Of a DNA stretch of 26,743 bases, positions 14,328 to 24,993 are shown one piece after another. Source of the stretch: JAIXWP01 sp044371755. GTDB taxonomy: Bacteria; Bacteroidota; Bacteroidia; Flavobacteriales_D; Sanyastnellaceae. The stretch spans positions 1 to 26,743 of the forward strand of contig JBILSZ010000032.1 of assembly GCA_044371755.1 (NCBI GenBank), written 5' to 3'. Position 1 is the first letter of the stretch; each line of letters begins with the position of its first letter. The position numbers were made by a program, and so were the translations under genes. The notes beneath the pieces were generated by a model. The model was not told the origin of the DNA, did no database searches, and saw nothing but the letters and a program-made list of their open reading frames with translations.

Positions 14328-15779
14328 TTAGTTTTGCGAAGCAATCACTCTTGGATACACAGCCGTGATTTCTCCCAAAAGTGTCACTGCGGTGCAATTA
14401 TTTACCAAAACATCTACATAATCCCCTGGCTTTGCGTCACCTTTAGGGAAAATAGCCACTACGTTTTGACTTATACGACCTTGATAGTGTTGATCTGATT
14501 TTTTTGAAAAACCTTCTACCAAAACACGGTGCACCTGACCAACATAGGTTTTAGTACGAACCGCGCTGCATTCCATTTGAATGTCAATGATCTCTTTTAG
14601 CCTGCTTCCCTTAACCTCTTCGGGAACGTCGTCTTCATATTTTCTTTCAGCTAATGTCTTAGGGCGCTCACTGTACTTGAACATATAAGCCAAATCATAT
14701 TGCACCTCTTTCATGAGCGTGATGGTGTCTTTATGCTGCTCTTCGGTTTCACCGCAGAATCCAGAGATAATATCTGTACTTATAGCCGCATCAGGTAATA
14801 TTCTCTTGATGGCATCAATACGCTGCAAATACCATTCTCTGCTGTACCCGCGATTCATTCGCTTGAGTACTTCTGTATTGCCACTTTGAACGGGTAGGTG
14901 GATATAGTTGCAAATATTCTCATACTTTGCCATCATATGCAACACGTCGTCTGTCATGTCTTTGGGGTGGCTTGTTGAAAAACGTACTCTCAAATCTGGT
15001 GACACCAGCGCCACCATTTCCATAAGTTGAGCAAAGTTTACTGTTGGCTCGTTGGGATTTACAATCTCTCCTTTATTGGTGATATTCCATTTATAGCTAT
15101 CCACGTTTTGTCCGAGCAAGGTCACTTCACGATATCCTATATCGAATAGGTCTTGTGCTTCTTTGACAATACTCTTGGGATCACGACTACGTTCACGACC
15201 GCGTGTAAATGGAACTACGCAGAAGGAACACATGTTATCGCATCCTCTCATGATAGAGATAAAAGCGGTGATACCATTGCTATTAAGGCGAACAGGTGTT
15301 ATTTCCGCATATGTTTCTTCTCGACTGAGTAATACATTCACAGCTTTTTGACCTGTATCTACTTGGTCGATAAGGTTGGGCAGATCGCGATACGCATCGG
15401 GGCCAACTACCAAGTCTACGAGTTTTTCCTCCTCGAGTAGTTTTTCGCGCAAGCGTTCAGCCATACATCCCAACACACCCACAACCATTTCGGGCTTGCG
15501 TCTTTTGATGGAGCGAAAATAATCGAGTCTTCCTCGTACACGCTGCTCCGCGTTGTCACGAATAGCGCAGGTGTTGAGCAAAATCAAATCCGCTTCTTCA
15601 GGGTCTCTTGTAGTGGAAAAGCCGGCCTCAGAAAGAATCGAGGCTACGATTTCGCTGTCAGAAAAATTCATCTGACAGCCATAGCTTTCGAGTAATAATT
15701 TGCGTCCTACAACTTGAGTAGGGGTATCAATCATCAAGTATTCGCCTTGACGATTTTCATCGATTGTTTTTTCTTCCAC
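14328..15779 (-). CDS. miaB: tRNA-2-methylthio-N6-dimethylallyladenosine synthase MiaB
   Basis: A 483-residue radical-SAM methylthiotransferase that adds the 2-methylthio group to i6A37 of tRNAs reading UNN codons. The N-terminal UPF0004 domain holds the first iron-sulfur site (C35 in ESYGCQMNF, then LLNTCAIRD and LGCMAER). The radical-SAM cluster is C180-x3-C184-x2-C187 in RGCDNMCSFCVVPFTRGRE. A C-terminal TRAM domain follows (VLVEGFSKKSDQHYQGR and KPGDYVDVLV). The N-terminal extension of about 25 residues before the core is common in Bacteroidota. Divergent from topA. A TATATTTG -7 element on the minus strand (15816-15823) exactly matches consensus. Confidence 0.97.
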   Translation of the reverse strand: MEEKTIDENRQGEYLMIDTPTQVVGRKLLLESYGCQMNFSDSEIVASILSEAGFSTTRDPEEADLILLNTCAIRDNAEQRVRGRLDYFRSIKRRKPEMVVGVLGCMAERLREKLLEEEKLVDLVVGPDAYRDLPNLIDQVDTGQKAVNVLLSREETYAEITPVRLNSNGITAFISIMRGCDNMCSFCVVPFTRGRERSRDPKSIVKEAQDLFDIGYREVTLLGQNVDSYKWNITNKGEIVNPNEPTVNFAQLMEMVALVSPDLRVRFSTSHPKDMTDDVLHMMAKYENICNYIHLPVQSGNTEVLKRMNRGYSREWYLQRIDAIKRILPDAAISTDIISGFCGETEEQHKDTITLMKEVQYDLAYMFKYSERPKTLAERKYEDDVPEEVKGSRLKEIIDIQMECSAVRTKTYVGQVHRVLVEGFSKKSDQHYQGRISQNVVAIFPKGDAKPGDYVDVLVNNCTAVTLLGEITAVYPRVIASQN

Positions 15780-15815
15780 AGTGTTTGGCTGTTTTGAAAT
15801 AATTTATTTGGGGCG

Positions 15816-15823
15816 CAAATATA
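15816..15823 (-). promoter_or_regulatory. Promoter -7 element of miaB
   Basis: The minus strand reads TATATTTG, an exact TAnnTTTG match, 37 bases upstream of the miaB start. No well-spaced -33 TTG was found. Confidence 0.45.
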
Positions 15824-15909
15824 GCATTTTCAAACGGTTTAGGCCTCATTTTGAATATCGAATAGAATATGGAATGTTATGCAAATGGTCGTTCGCATAC
15901 AAATCCGTC

Positions 15910-15917
15910 TATTTTTG
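15910..15917 (+). promoter_or_regulatory. Promoter -7 element of topA
   Basis: TATTTTTG is an exact TAnnTTTG match 57 bases before the topA start. The leader it would produce contains the inverted repeat TGTCA-AGTAA-TGACA at 15941-15955, which could be an operator or a small hairpin. Confidence 0.45.
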
Positions 15918-15974
15918 CCCCGACCATTTATTAATAAAGTTGTCAAGTAATGACAGCAGAAAACAAGCGCAAGC

Positions 15975-18389
15975 ATGTCAAAAAACCTCGTTATTGTGGA
16001 GTCTCCGGCGAAAGCCAAGACCATCGAAGGATACCTGGGAAAGGATTATGTGGTGAAGTCCAGCTACGGTCACGTGCGGGATTTGCCCAAAAATGATTTG
16101 GCTATTAATGTTGAAAAGGGTTTCGTTCCGGTATATGAAATCACAGCAGACAAGCAAGATGTGGTGAGGGAACTTAAAAAATTGGCAACGAAAGCAGAGA
16201 TTGTTTGGTTGGCAACGGATGAGGACCGCGAAGGAGAAGCCATATCTTGGCACCTGAAGGAGGCTTTAGAGCTGAGTGATGCCAAGATCAAGCGAATTGT
16301 ATTTTCAGAGATTACCAAAAAGGCCATTTTAAATGCCATTGATCGTCCACGGACAATCGATATTGATTTGGTGAATGCTCAGCAGGCACGCCGTGTGTTG
16401 GATAGATTGGTGGGTTTCGAACTTTCACCTGTATTATGGAAAAAAGTGAGACCATCGCTCTCAGCCGGTCGGGTACAGTCGGTGGCCGTGCGTATCATAG
16501 TGGAGCGTGAAAGAGAGATTCAAAACTTCAAATCTTCTACCTTTTATAACGTACGAGGCAATTTTGACTTGGGGACTGCTACATTAAAGGCGGATTTGAG
16601 CAAGAAGATAGGAGAAGGTGACGCGGCAAGAGACTTCCTAACCAGATGCATCGGAGCGGATTTTTTTATCAAAGGTATTGAAACCAAACCTTCGAAGCGC
16701 ACACCTGCAGCGCCATTTACAACTTCTACATTACAGCAAGAGGCTGGCCGAAAGCTTGGATTTAGTGTTAGCCGCACCATGGTGGTGGCGCAACGACTTT
16801 ATGAAAGCGGTAAGATTACCTACATGAGAACGGATAGCGTAAACTTATCCGACTTCGCCATTGATGCCTGCCGCAACGAGATCAATGCTTCTTTTGGAGA
16901 TAAATATTCAAAGACCCGTCAATACACGAATAAGAGCAAAGGCGCACAGGAGGCTCACGAAGCCATCCGCCCAACTGATATGAGTGCCCACCAAATCGAA
17001 GGCGAGCGTGACGAACAACGACTCTACGAGTTGATTTGGAAACGCACCATCGCTTCACAAATGGCGGATGCAGAGCTTGAAAAGACCACAGCTACCGTGG
17101 GTATTTCGTCAATGGATGATGTTCTTCAAGCCAAGGGTGAAGTGATTCGCTTCGATGGATTTTTGAAGGTGTATATCGAAAGTACCGATGATGAGGAGAG
17201 CGAAGAGGGCGGAAGCGGTATGTTGCCGCCGCTCACAGTGGGGCAGAAACTTCAGTTGATTGATATGACGGCTACCCAGCGATTCACGCAGAAGCCACCG
17301 AGATATTCTGAATCTGCTCTCGTAAAGCGTCTTGAAGAGTTGGGAATTGGAAGACCTTCTACTTACGCGCCAACTATCTCTACAATTCAAAACAGAGAAT
17401 ACGTAGAAAAAAAGGATAAAGAAGGAACTCCTCGTCCATTTGAGGTACTGATGCTAAAAAATGCTCAAATTTCAAAAGAAGACAAAGCAGAAAATACTGG
17501 CGCAGAAAAATCCAAACTGTTCCCTACAGATATTGGAATGGTGGTAAACGACTTCCTCGTGGATCAGTTTCCAAACATCCTTGATTATGGTTTTACGGCA
17601 AAAGTAGAAGGGGAGTTTGACGATATCGCAGAAGGCAAGCTGCAGTGGCAAGAAATGATGAAAAGGTTCTACAGTCCTTTTCATAAAAATGTTCTAGACA
17701 CGATAGAGTCTGCTCAGAGAGCAACAGGCGAAAGAGAGTTGGGTATTGATCCAGTTTCAGGCAAACCTGTTATCGCGCGAATTGGCAGGTTTGGCCCCAT
17801 AATTCAAATTGGCGCCAGCGACGATACTGAAAAGAAGTTTGCTTCTCTCAGACCAGATCAAAGCATTGGAAACATTGCCCTTGAGGATGCCCTCAAGCTT
17901 TTTGATTTGCCGCGCAATCTAGGAGAATGGGAAGGCCAGCCAATCATAGTTTCTGTGGGCCGTTTTGGTCCTTATGCAAAACACGGAAGCACTTTTGCAT
18001 CATTAAAAATGAAAGAAGGGGATGATCCATACACCATCGATTTTGATAGAGCAAAGCAGCTTATAGAAGATAAAAAGGCAGGTGTAATCGCTAATTTGAT
18101 CTTGACGTTTGACGAAAGACCAGAAGTGCAAGTATTGAATGGACGTTTTGGCCCATATATCAAGGTAGCCAAGGATAATTACAAGATTCCAAAAGGTAAA
18201 GATCCAAAAACGTTGACCCTTGCAGAGATTGATACTATTGTAGCAGAAACTCCAGCGAAGCCTGCACGTGGCGGCCGCGCTGCGGCAGCAAAGAAAACTG
18301 CTGCTACTAAGGCTCCAGCCAAGAAAGCTCCTGCAAAGAAGGCAGCAGCAAAAAAAGCACCCGCTAAAAAGGCAGCCAAGAAAAAGTAG
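15975..18389 (+). CDS. topA: DNA topoisomerase I (type IA) with Lys/Ala-rich tail
   Basis: An 804-residue enzyme that relaxes negative supercoils through a 5'-phosphotyrosyl intermediate. The N-terminal Toprim domain begins MSKNLVIVESPAKAKTIEGYLG, with the acidic motif WLATDEDREGEAISWHL. The active-site tyrosine is Y283 in GKITYMRTDS. Downstream are three RFGP repeats (ARIGRFGPIIQIG, VSVGRFGPYAKHG, LNGRFGPYIKV) instead of the zinc fingers of E. coli TopA. The last 45 residues are a histone H1-like tail rich in KKAPAKKA repeats, likely to bind DNA. A hairpin terminator follows the gene. Codon usage resembles its neighbours. Confidence 0.98.
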   Translation: MSKNLVIVESPAKAKTIEGYLGKDYVVKSSYGHVRDLPKNDLAINVEKGFVPVYEITADKQDVVRELKKLATKAEIVWLATDEDREGEAISWHLKEALELSDAKIKRIVFSEITKKAILNAIDRPRTIDIDLVNAQQARRVLDRLVGFELSPVLWKKVRPSLSAGRVQSVAVRIIVEREREIQNFKSSTFYNVRGNFDLGTATLKADLSKKIGEGDAARDFLTRCIGADFFIKGIETKPSKRTPAAPFTTSTLQQEAGRKLGFSVSRTMVVAQRLYESGKITYMRTDSVNLSDFAIDACRNEINASFGDKYSKTRQYTNKSKGAQEAHEAIRPTDMSAHQIEGERDEQRLYELIWKRTIASQMADAELEKTTATVGISSMDDVLQAKGEVIRFDGFLKVYIESTDDEESEEGGSGMLPPLTVGQKLQLIDMTATQRFTQKPPRYSESALVKRLEELGIGRPSTYAPTISTIQNREYVEKKDKEGTPRPFEVLMLKNAQISKEDKAENTGAEKSKLFPTDIGMVVNDFLVDQFPNILDYGFTAKVEGEFDDIAEGKLQWQEMMKRFYSPFHKNVLDTIESAQRATGERELGIDPVSGKPVIARIGRFGPIIQIGASDDTEKKFASLRPDQSIGNIALEDALKLFDLPRNLGEWEGQPIIVSVGRFGPYAKHGSTFASLKMKEGDDPYTIDFDRAKQLIEDKKAGVIANLILTFDERPEVQVLNGRFGPYIKVAKDNYKIPKGKDPKTLTLAEIDTIVAETPAKPARGGRAAAAKKTAATKAPAKKAPAKKAAAKKAPAKKAAKKK

Positions 18390-18436
18390 ATTGCTAAAAA
18401 TCCTTTGTTGATACATCAGCAATATGGATAAATATT

Positions 18437-18484
18437 AGCGCTGTTGAAGAGGTAACTTCGTTGCCATTCAATAGCGCTTTTTTT
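18437..18484 (+). terminator. Intrinsic terminator of topA, abutting the next start codon
   Basis: Arms AGCGCTGTTGAA (18437-18448) and TTCAATAGCGCT (18467-18478) form a 12-bp stem with one G-U pair. Seven T (18478-18484) follow and run directly into ATG 18485. The hairpin therefore occupies the whole possible leader of the arginase-fold gene. Confidence 0.75.
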
Positions 18485-18487
18485 ATG

Positions 18488-19657
18488 ATGGATATTTCAG
18501 TTTTTTTTTCCTTTTGTTCAAAAGAACAATTCGATACCAATAATGAGCATGGCAATCGTCTCGTCAACAGTGTTCACTTTTTTAACGGAGATCTCAGCGA
18601 ACTTGACGGAAAGAAGCTCGCAATAATTGGAGTCAAAGAAGATCGCAATAGTGGGACAAATAAGGGCTGTTCTAAAGGACCAGATATAGCACGTCGTGAA
18701 TTCTATAAACTATTTCCCTTCGACCGTGAGGCTAACATTATTGACCTTGGAAATATTGAGGCGGGAAATGAAATCACAGATACATATTATGCGCTCAATC
18801 ATACATGCCAGTTTTTGTTGAAGAAGAATATTATTCCAATAATTATTGGAGGTTCTCAGGACCTGACCTATGCTAATTATTTGGCATATGAAACTTTGGA
18901 GCAAACAGTGAATCTCGTCACCATCGATCCTAAATTGAATTTTGGACAAAGCCCAGATGACCTCAGCAGCGAAGGATACTTGAATAAAATTGTCTTACAT
19001 AAGCCTAACTTCCTATTCAACTATTCCAATATCGGACATCAGCGCTATCTCACTGACCCGCAGTTGATAGAGCTCATGAACAAAATGTATTTCGACACCT
19101 TTCGATTGGGTGAAATGCAGCACAGTCACATCCTCAGGAATGAGCCTATTATTAGGAATGCAGATCTATTGAGTATCGACATGAGCGCCATTCGCAGATC
19201 TGAAAGTCCTGGTTGTGCGGAAGCTGGACCCAATGGATTTTACGGACACGAGGCGGCACAATTAGCTTGGTATGCGGGTTTGAGCGATAAATTATCTTCT
19301 TTTGGAATTTACGAATTCAATCCTGAGTATGACCGCGACAGCCAATCAGCGCAGTTAGTCGCACAAATGATTTGGTGCTTTATTGATGGACATCTGAATC
19401 GAAAGGCAGACTATCCAATAGGAGATCATAGTGAATACTTGCGATACATTGTCAATCTGGCTCAGGAATCACATGAGCTGGTTTTTTATAAAAGCAATAG
19501 AAGCGATCGATGGTGGATGGACGTTCCTTATCCTGCTGGACAGGAAAATAAATATGAGCGTCACCACTTGGTACCCTGCACCTACGAGGAGTATCAACAA
19601 GCAACTAACGACGAAATGCCAGATAGATGGTGGAAAACTTATCAAAAATTGGTATAA
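18488..19657 (+). CDS. Arginase/formimidoylglutamase-fold protein, probably catalytically inactive
   Basis: I start at ATG 18488 (MDISVFFSF, 389 residues); ATG 18485 adds one Met, and the TTG upstream at 18461 lies inside a terminator. The ureohydrolase fold is recognisable from GVKEDRNSGTNKGCSKGPDIAR, IIPIIIGGSQDLTYANY, VNLVTIDPKLNFG and LLSIDMSAIRRSESPG. Active enzymes bind two Mn ions through GGxHS, DAHxD and DxD motifs. Here they read GGSQD (121-125), DPKLN (147-151) and DMS (231-233), so four of six ligands are missing. A catalytic role is thus unlikely, and a structural or regulatory one is possible. From memory, similar proteins occur beside gldKLMN in other Flavobacteriia. The gene lies between topA and the T9SS operon. 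Confidence 0.82.
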   Translation: MDISVFFSFCSKEQFDTNNEHGNRLVNSVHFFNGDLSELDGKKLAIIGVKEDRNSGTNKGCSKGPDIARREFYKLFPFDREANIIDLGNIEAGNEITDTYYALNHTCQFLLKKNIIPIIIGGSQDLTYANYLAYETLEQTVNLVTIDPKLNFGQSPDDLSSEGYLNKIVLHKPNFLFNYSNIGHQRYLTDPQLIELMNKMYFDTFRLGEMQHSHILRNEPIIRNADLLSIDMSAIRRSESPGCAEAGPNGFYGHEAAQLAWYAGLSDKLSSFGIYEFNPEYDRDSQSAQLVAQMIWCFIDGHLNRKADYPIGDHSEYLRYIVNLAQESHELVFYKSNRSDRWWMDVPYPAGQENKYERHHLVPCTYEEYQQATNDEMPDRWWKTYQKLV

Positions 19658-19762
19658 AGATTAGTGCGATTCAGCGAACTTTTTGTGGTCTAGAACGTCA
19701 ATTTTAGCTTTTGGCGGTCACTAGGAGTCATGTTTTGCACATATGTAATTGCGATTTTTTTT

Positions 19763-19791
19763 TTGAGAGTCCGAAAAAGTTACTACTTTAG
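19763..19791 (+). promoter_or_regulatory. Promoter of the porP-gldKLMN operon
   Basis: TTG at 19763-19765, the end of a ten-T run, is followed after 18 bases by TACTTTAG (19784-19791), a one-mismatch TAnnTTTG. This is the usual Bacteroidota geometry. Transcription would begin near 19798, giving a leader of about 50 bases. Confidence 0.6.
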
Positions 19792-19848
19792 CGACTTTCC
19801 AAAAAGTACCTTTATATCAAAATAAAGTTTAACTCATTAGAAACCAAT

Positions 19849-20817
19849 ATGAAGAAGAGTTTACTCACTACGGCAATAGTTTCTCTAACGCTATCTTTGT
19901 TTGCTCAACAGGATCCACAGTTGACGTTTTGGATGTATGACAAGCAGTCCTTCAACCCAGCAGGAGCGGGTTTTGATCCCAATCACTGTGTTACTTTGAT
20001 TTACCGCAATCAATGGACTGGTTTTGATAGCAGCCCGAGAACTACGCTTTTTAATTACAGCGGAAACTACGGAGTGAACAATTTTAAGTTCGGTGCAGGT
20101 CTTACTTTTTTTAATGATCAATTGGGTCAGGAAAAAAATAACAATTTCCGTTTGCATTTTGCTCCTAAGTTTGACTTGGGTGGTAAAACTGTTGCGTTGG
20201 GTGTTACACTAGGCGCAATGAACAAGGCTCTCGGGAATAATTGGATTGCCATCGACGACTTCCGTCAGGATGACGCAATTCCAGATAGCCAGCAATCTCA
20301 GACGGCTTTTGATATGTCATTTGGTGCAATGATTTATGAGCAAGGAAAATATTACTTCGGTGTCTCTGCGACACACTTGACGGCTCCAGAGTTAGACGAG
20401 TTGAACTTTAAGGCAGCACAACACTTTTATGCAATGGGAGGATACAATTTCCCAGTTGGATCTTCACCAATTACCTTGAGAACAAATGCTTTGGTAAAGT
20501 CTGATTTGGCTGCGCCACCTGCATTTGACTTGAATGCAAATATTTTGTGGAATAATATGCTCTTCGGTGGTGTTACATTCCGTCCAGGAGATGCTATCAG
20601 TCCAATGGCTGGTTTGGAGTATTGCTTTGCTCCGAAGTCGTCAAATGGCGGTCGCACCACAGTTAACCAGTGTTTTAGATTAGGATATTCTTACGATATT
20701 ACAACTTCTGAACTCAGGAATTATTCTTCTGGTTCGCATGAGGTATTTGTTACGTACTGTTTCAACTTCGAAACAGCGCCAATTCGCTCACGTCACAACA
20801 ACCCACGCTTCCTGTAA
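19849..20817 (+). CDS. porP: Type IX secretion system membrane protein PorP/SprF family
   Basis: A 322-residue outer-membrane beta-barrel protein. It has a cleavable signal peptide (MKKSLLTTAIVSLTLSLFAQ), then QDPQLTFWMYDKQSFNPAGAG, the conserved start of the PorP/SprF family. Alternating barrel strands follow, such as GVNNFKFGAGLTFFNDQLGQEKNNNFRLHFAPKF, here split between several strands. The C-terminus carries HEVFVTYCFNFET. In Porphyromonas PorP belongs to the porPKLMN cluster, and SprF in Flavobacterium is needed to export the SprB adhesin. PorP-type proteins link PorE and the secretion apparatus at the outer membrane. It is the first gene of the operon, 117 bases ahead of gldK. Confidence 0.93.
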   Translation: MKKSLLTTAIVSLTLSLFAQQDPQLTFWMYDKQSFNPAGAGFDPNHCVTLIYRNQWTGFDSSPRTTLFNYSGNYGVNNFKFGAGLTFFNDQLGQEKNNNFRLHFAPKFDLGGKTVALGVTLGAMNKALGNNWIAIDDFRQDDAIPDSQQSQTAFDMSFGAMIYEQGKYYFGVSATHLTAPELDELNFKAAQHFYAMGGYNFPVGSSPITLRTNALVKSDLAAPPAFDLNANILWNNMLFGGVTFRPGDAISPMAGLEYCFAPKSSNGGRTTVNQCFRLGYSYDITTSELRNYSSGSHEVFVTYCFNFETAPIRSRHNNPRFL

Positions 20818-20910
20818 AATAAAACGTAACCTTAATAGTTATAGTCACGTAAAGAATAGGAACCTGCCTTTAGAAGTTAAAAGTTTTAGTAAAAACCCAC
20901 TAATGTGTTG

Positions 20911-20923
20911 TTTAGTTACTAAA
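20911..20923. repeat. Small palindrome upstream of gldK
   Basis: TTTAGT-T-ACTAAA lies 11 bases before the gldK start, preceded by a second weak repeat (TTAGT, eight bases, ACTAA). It may fold in the porP-gldK spacer RNA and set relative expression, but nothing proves this. Confidence 0.3.
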
Positions 20924-20934
20924 AAAGGGAAATC

Positions 20935-22314
20935 ATGAAAAAATCGTTGTTTTATTTAATCGTTGTAGTAGCCCTTGCTAGTTGTTACTCTGGTCCACGA
21001 GGAGAACTCGTCGGAGTATATCCACGCGAGGAGTGGGTGCAGGTAAACCCATATGGAATGAATTACATTCATTTCGGCTCATTTACCATGGGACCAAGCG
21101 ACCAAGACGTACCATACGCCTTGGATGCACGTTCTAAAACCATCACGCTGCCGGCGTTTTACATCGACCAGCACGAAATCTCCAATAACGAGTACCGCCA
21201 GTTTGTGTACTACGTTCGCGACTCATTAATGAGAGACCTTCTCGCTCAAAACGAAATCGAAGGTTTTGCAATTACTGAAGACGAGAACACAGGTCGCGAA
21301 TTGGAAGGCCTTATCGACAAGGGTTACCTCATCAATTGGGAAGAGCCTGTTGATATGGAGAACGAAGAAGTTTATGAATTAATTTATAACGCCTTCTATC
21401 TTCAAGGTCAAGATCGTTTTTACAACAAAACAGAAATCGATACTCGCAAGCTTCAATACACTTACTGGTGGATTGACTTGAAGAGTGCAGCGAATAAAGC
21501 AGGTAAGGACGAGGAATATGGCGAGGTGAACCAGCTCAATCAGCTTCACTCCGTTCGGGGCCATAGTGATCGTTCGCAATTCGTTATCAAAGAAGTGATT
21601 AACGTTTATCCAGACACGTTGGTTTGGGTTCATGACTTTACTTATGGCTTTAACGAACCTCTTACAGAGACTTATTTCTGGCACCCAGCTTATGACGATT
21701 ATCCAGTAGTAGGTGTCACCTGGGGTCAATGTCAAGCTTTCAACGCTTGGAGAACCCAGATCATGAATGATTATAAAATGAAAGTTGGAGAGACCTTCGT
21801 ACAGCGCTTCCGCCTTCCAAGCGAAGCGGAGTGGGAATACGCGTCTCGTGGTGGTTTGGAGCTCGCTCCTTACCCTTGGGGTGGTCCATATATCCGCAAC
21901 AACCTCGGATGTCCTCTTGCCAACTTCAAACCAATGCGTGGAGACTATGTAGAAGATAATGGCTGTCATACTGTGCCGATTGCTTCTTACAGTGCAAATA
22001 ACTATGGTCTGTACAACATGGCTGGAAACGTGGCTGAATGGACTAATACAGCGTTCGATCCGTCTGTATACGAATTTACACACGACATGTCGTCTGAATA
22101 CGACTATAGAGCCACGGCCGAAGATCCGCCCGCAATGAAGCGCAAGGTGATTCGCGGTGGTAGCTGGAAGGACATTGGATACTTTATCCAAACTGGTACA
22201 CGTAGCTATGAGTATCAGGACACAGCCAAGTCGTACATCGGATTTAGATGCGTGATGAGTTATCTCGGACGCGGTAAGAACGTAGCGCCTGAAGATTTTA
22301 ACGATCCTGAATAA
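20935..22314 (+). CDS. gldK: Gliding motility/T9SS lipoprotein GldK (PorK)
   Basis: A 459-residue lipoprotein that forms, with GldN, the periplasmic ring under the outer membrane. The signal MKKSLFYLIVVVALASC ends in lipobox LASC, with lipidated C17. The body is a formylglycine-generating-enzyme/sulfatase-modifying fold: FGSFTMGPSDQD, FYIDQHEISNNEYRQFVYY, VVGVTWGQCQAFNAWR, RFRLPSEAEWEYASRG, NMAGNVAEWTNTAF and VIRGGSWKD. In the GldK family this fold is structural rather than catalytic. Spacing to gldL is 47 bases. The downstream gldL-gldM-gldN order is the invariant core of T9SS. A 324-residue antisense ORF over this gene is a shadow. Confidence 0.97.
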   Translation: MKKSLFYLIVVVALASCYSGPRGELVGVYPREEWVQVNPYGMNYIHFGSFTMGPSDQDVPYALDARSKTITLPAFYIDQHEISNNEYRQFVYYVRDSLMRDLLAQNEIEGFAITEDENTGRELEGLIDKGYLINWEEPVDMENEEVYELIYNAFYLQGQDRFYNKTEIDTRKLQYTYWWIDLKSAANKAGKDEEYGEVNQLNQLHSVRGHSDRSQFVIKEVINVYPDTLVWVHDFTYGFNEPLTETYFWHPAYDDYPVVGVTWGQCQAFNAWRTQIMNDYKMKVGETFVQRFRLPSEAEWEYASRGGLELAPYPWGGPYIRNNLGCPLANFKPMRGDYVEDNGCHTVPIASYSANNYGLYNMAGNVAEWTNTAFDPSVYEFTHDMSSEYDYRATAEDPPAMKRKVIRGGSWKDIGYFIQTGTRSYEYQDTAKSYIGFRCVMSYLGRGKNVAPEDFNDPE

Positions 22315-22361
22315 GGCCTCACAATTTAAACCAATAAATAAACCAACAAGCAAGAAAAAAA

Positions 22362-23177
22362 ATGAAACCTGGAAGTAAAGCCTGGAAAAAGTTTATGGCA
22401 AAGCTCTACGGTATTGGAGCAGCCGTTGTAATTATCGGAGCAATGTTTAAAATCCAACACTGGCCTGGCGCATCTGCCTTCCTAGTACTTGGATTGTCGA
22501 CTGAGGCCGTGATCTTCTTCTTCTCAGCATTCGAACCTCTTCACGAAGAGCCAGATTGGTCGCTCGTGTACCCAGAGCTCGCAATGCCTGATGAGCAAAA
22601 GAAGTTGATGAAAGAAGAGAATAAAGGCAAGCGTGCAAACGTAGCTGGTGGTGGGGCAACTGGAAGCCTGACTGCACAATTGGACAACATGCTGGCTGAG
22701 GCGAAAATTGAACCCGAATTGATCGCAAGTCTTGGAGATGGCATGAGAACTTTTAGTTCGAACGCACGTCAAATGGCTGATTCAACGGAAGCAGCAGCTG
22801 CTTCAACTGAATATGCGACAACCTTGAGATCAGCTTCTTCTAAAGTTTCTGCTTTATCAAGCACTTACGAAGCAGCTTCTGAAACGCTTACTGGACTTAC
22901 TTCACACGCTGAAGAAGGAAAGGCAGCAGGACAGCACTTGCAGAAGATGACTGAGAACCTCTCAGCTCTTAACAATATGTACGAATTGCAGTTGACCGAG
23001 CTTGAAAAGTCTCGTGTGATGTTTGGTGATATGACTTCTTTGGTTAAAAATCTCGCTGATTCAGTAGAAGACACGAAGATTTACAAAGAGAATATTGCTG
23101 AACTTGCTACTAACTTGAAGGCGCTCAATACTGTGTACAGCAATATGCTTAACGCAATGGGTACTGCCCGCCAATAA
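22362..23177 (+). CDS. gldL: T9SS motor protein GldL (PorL)
   Basis: An inner-membrane protein of 271 residues that forms the proton-driven rotary motor with GldM. Two membrane helices lie at about 15-30 (LYGIGAAVVIIGAMFKI) and 38-57 (SAFLVLGLSTEAVIFFFSAF). E48 in the second helix corresponds to the intramembrane glutamate shown to be essential for proton use in Flavobacterium GldL, and E58 lies near the second conserved position. The cytoplasmic remainder is helical with coiled-coil character. The start codon is preceded by an A-rich tract (AAGAAAAAAA), the common leader of well-translated Bacteroidota genes. Length and start agree with the family. Confidence 0.97.
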   Translation: MKPGSKAWKKFMAKLYGIGAAVVIIGAMFKIQHWPGASAFLVLGLSTEAVIFFFSAFEPLHEEPDWSLVYPELAMPDEQKKLMKEENKGKRANVAGGGATGSLTAQLDNMLAEAKIEPELIASLGDGMRTFSSNARQMADSTEAAAASTEYATTLRSASSKVSALSSTYEAASETLTGLTSHAEEGKAAGQHLQKMTENLSALNNMYELQLTELEKSRVMFGDMTSLVKNLADSVEDTKIYKENIAELATNLKALNTVYSNMLNAMGTARQ

Positions 23178-23244
23178 TCAATGTTAAATGTGCTATTCTG
23201 TAGCCTCTTAAACAACGATTAACCTTATAAAAAAGTAGAAAAAA

Positions 23245-24978
<1,734 letters not shown>

Positions 24979-24993
24979 TAAAAGAGAATAGTC

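Noticed and set aside
18461..18487. TTG start for the arginase-fold gene
   Set aside because: This segment forms the 3' arm and T-run of the topA terminator. The first ATGs after it give a normal family N-terminus.
21379..22353. 324-residue ORF antisense to gldK
   Set aside because: No recognisable domain or leader. It is explained by codon bias of gldK on the opposite strand.
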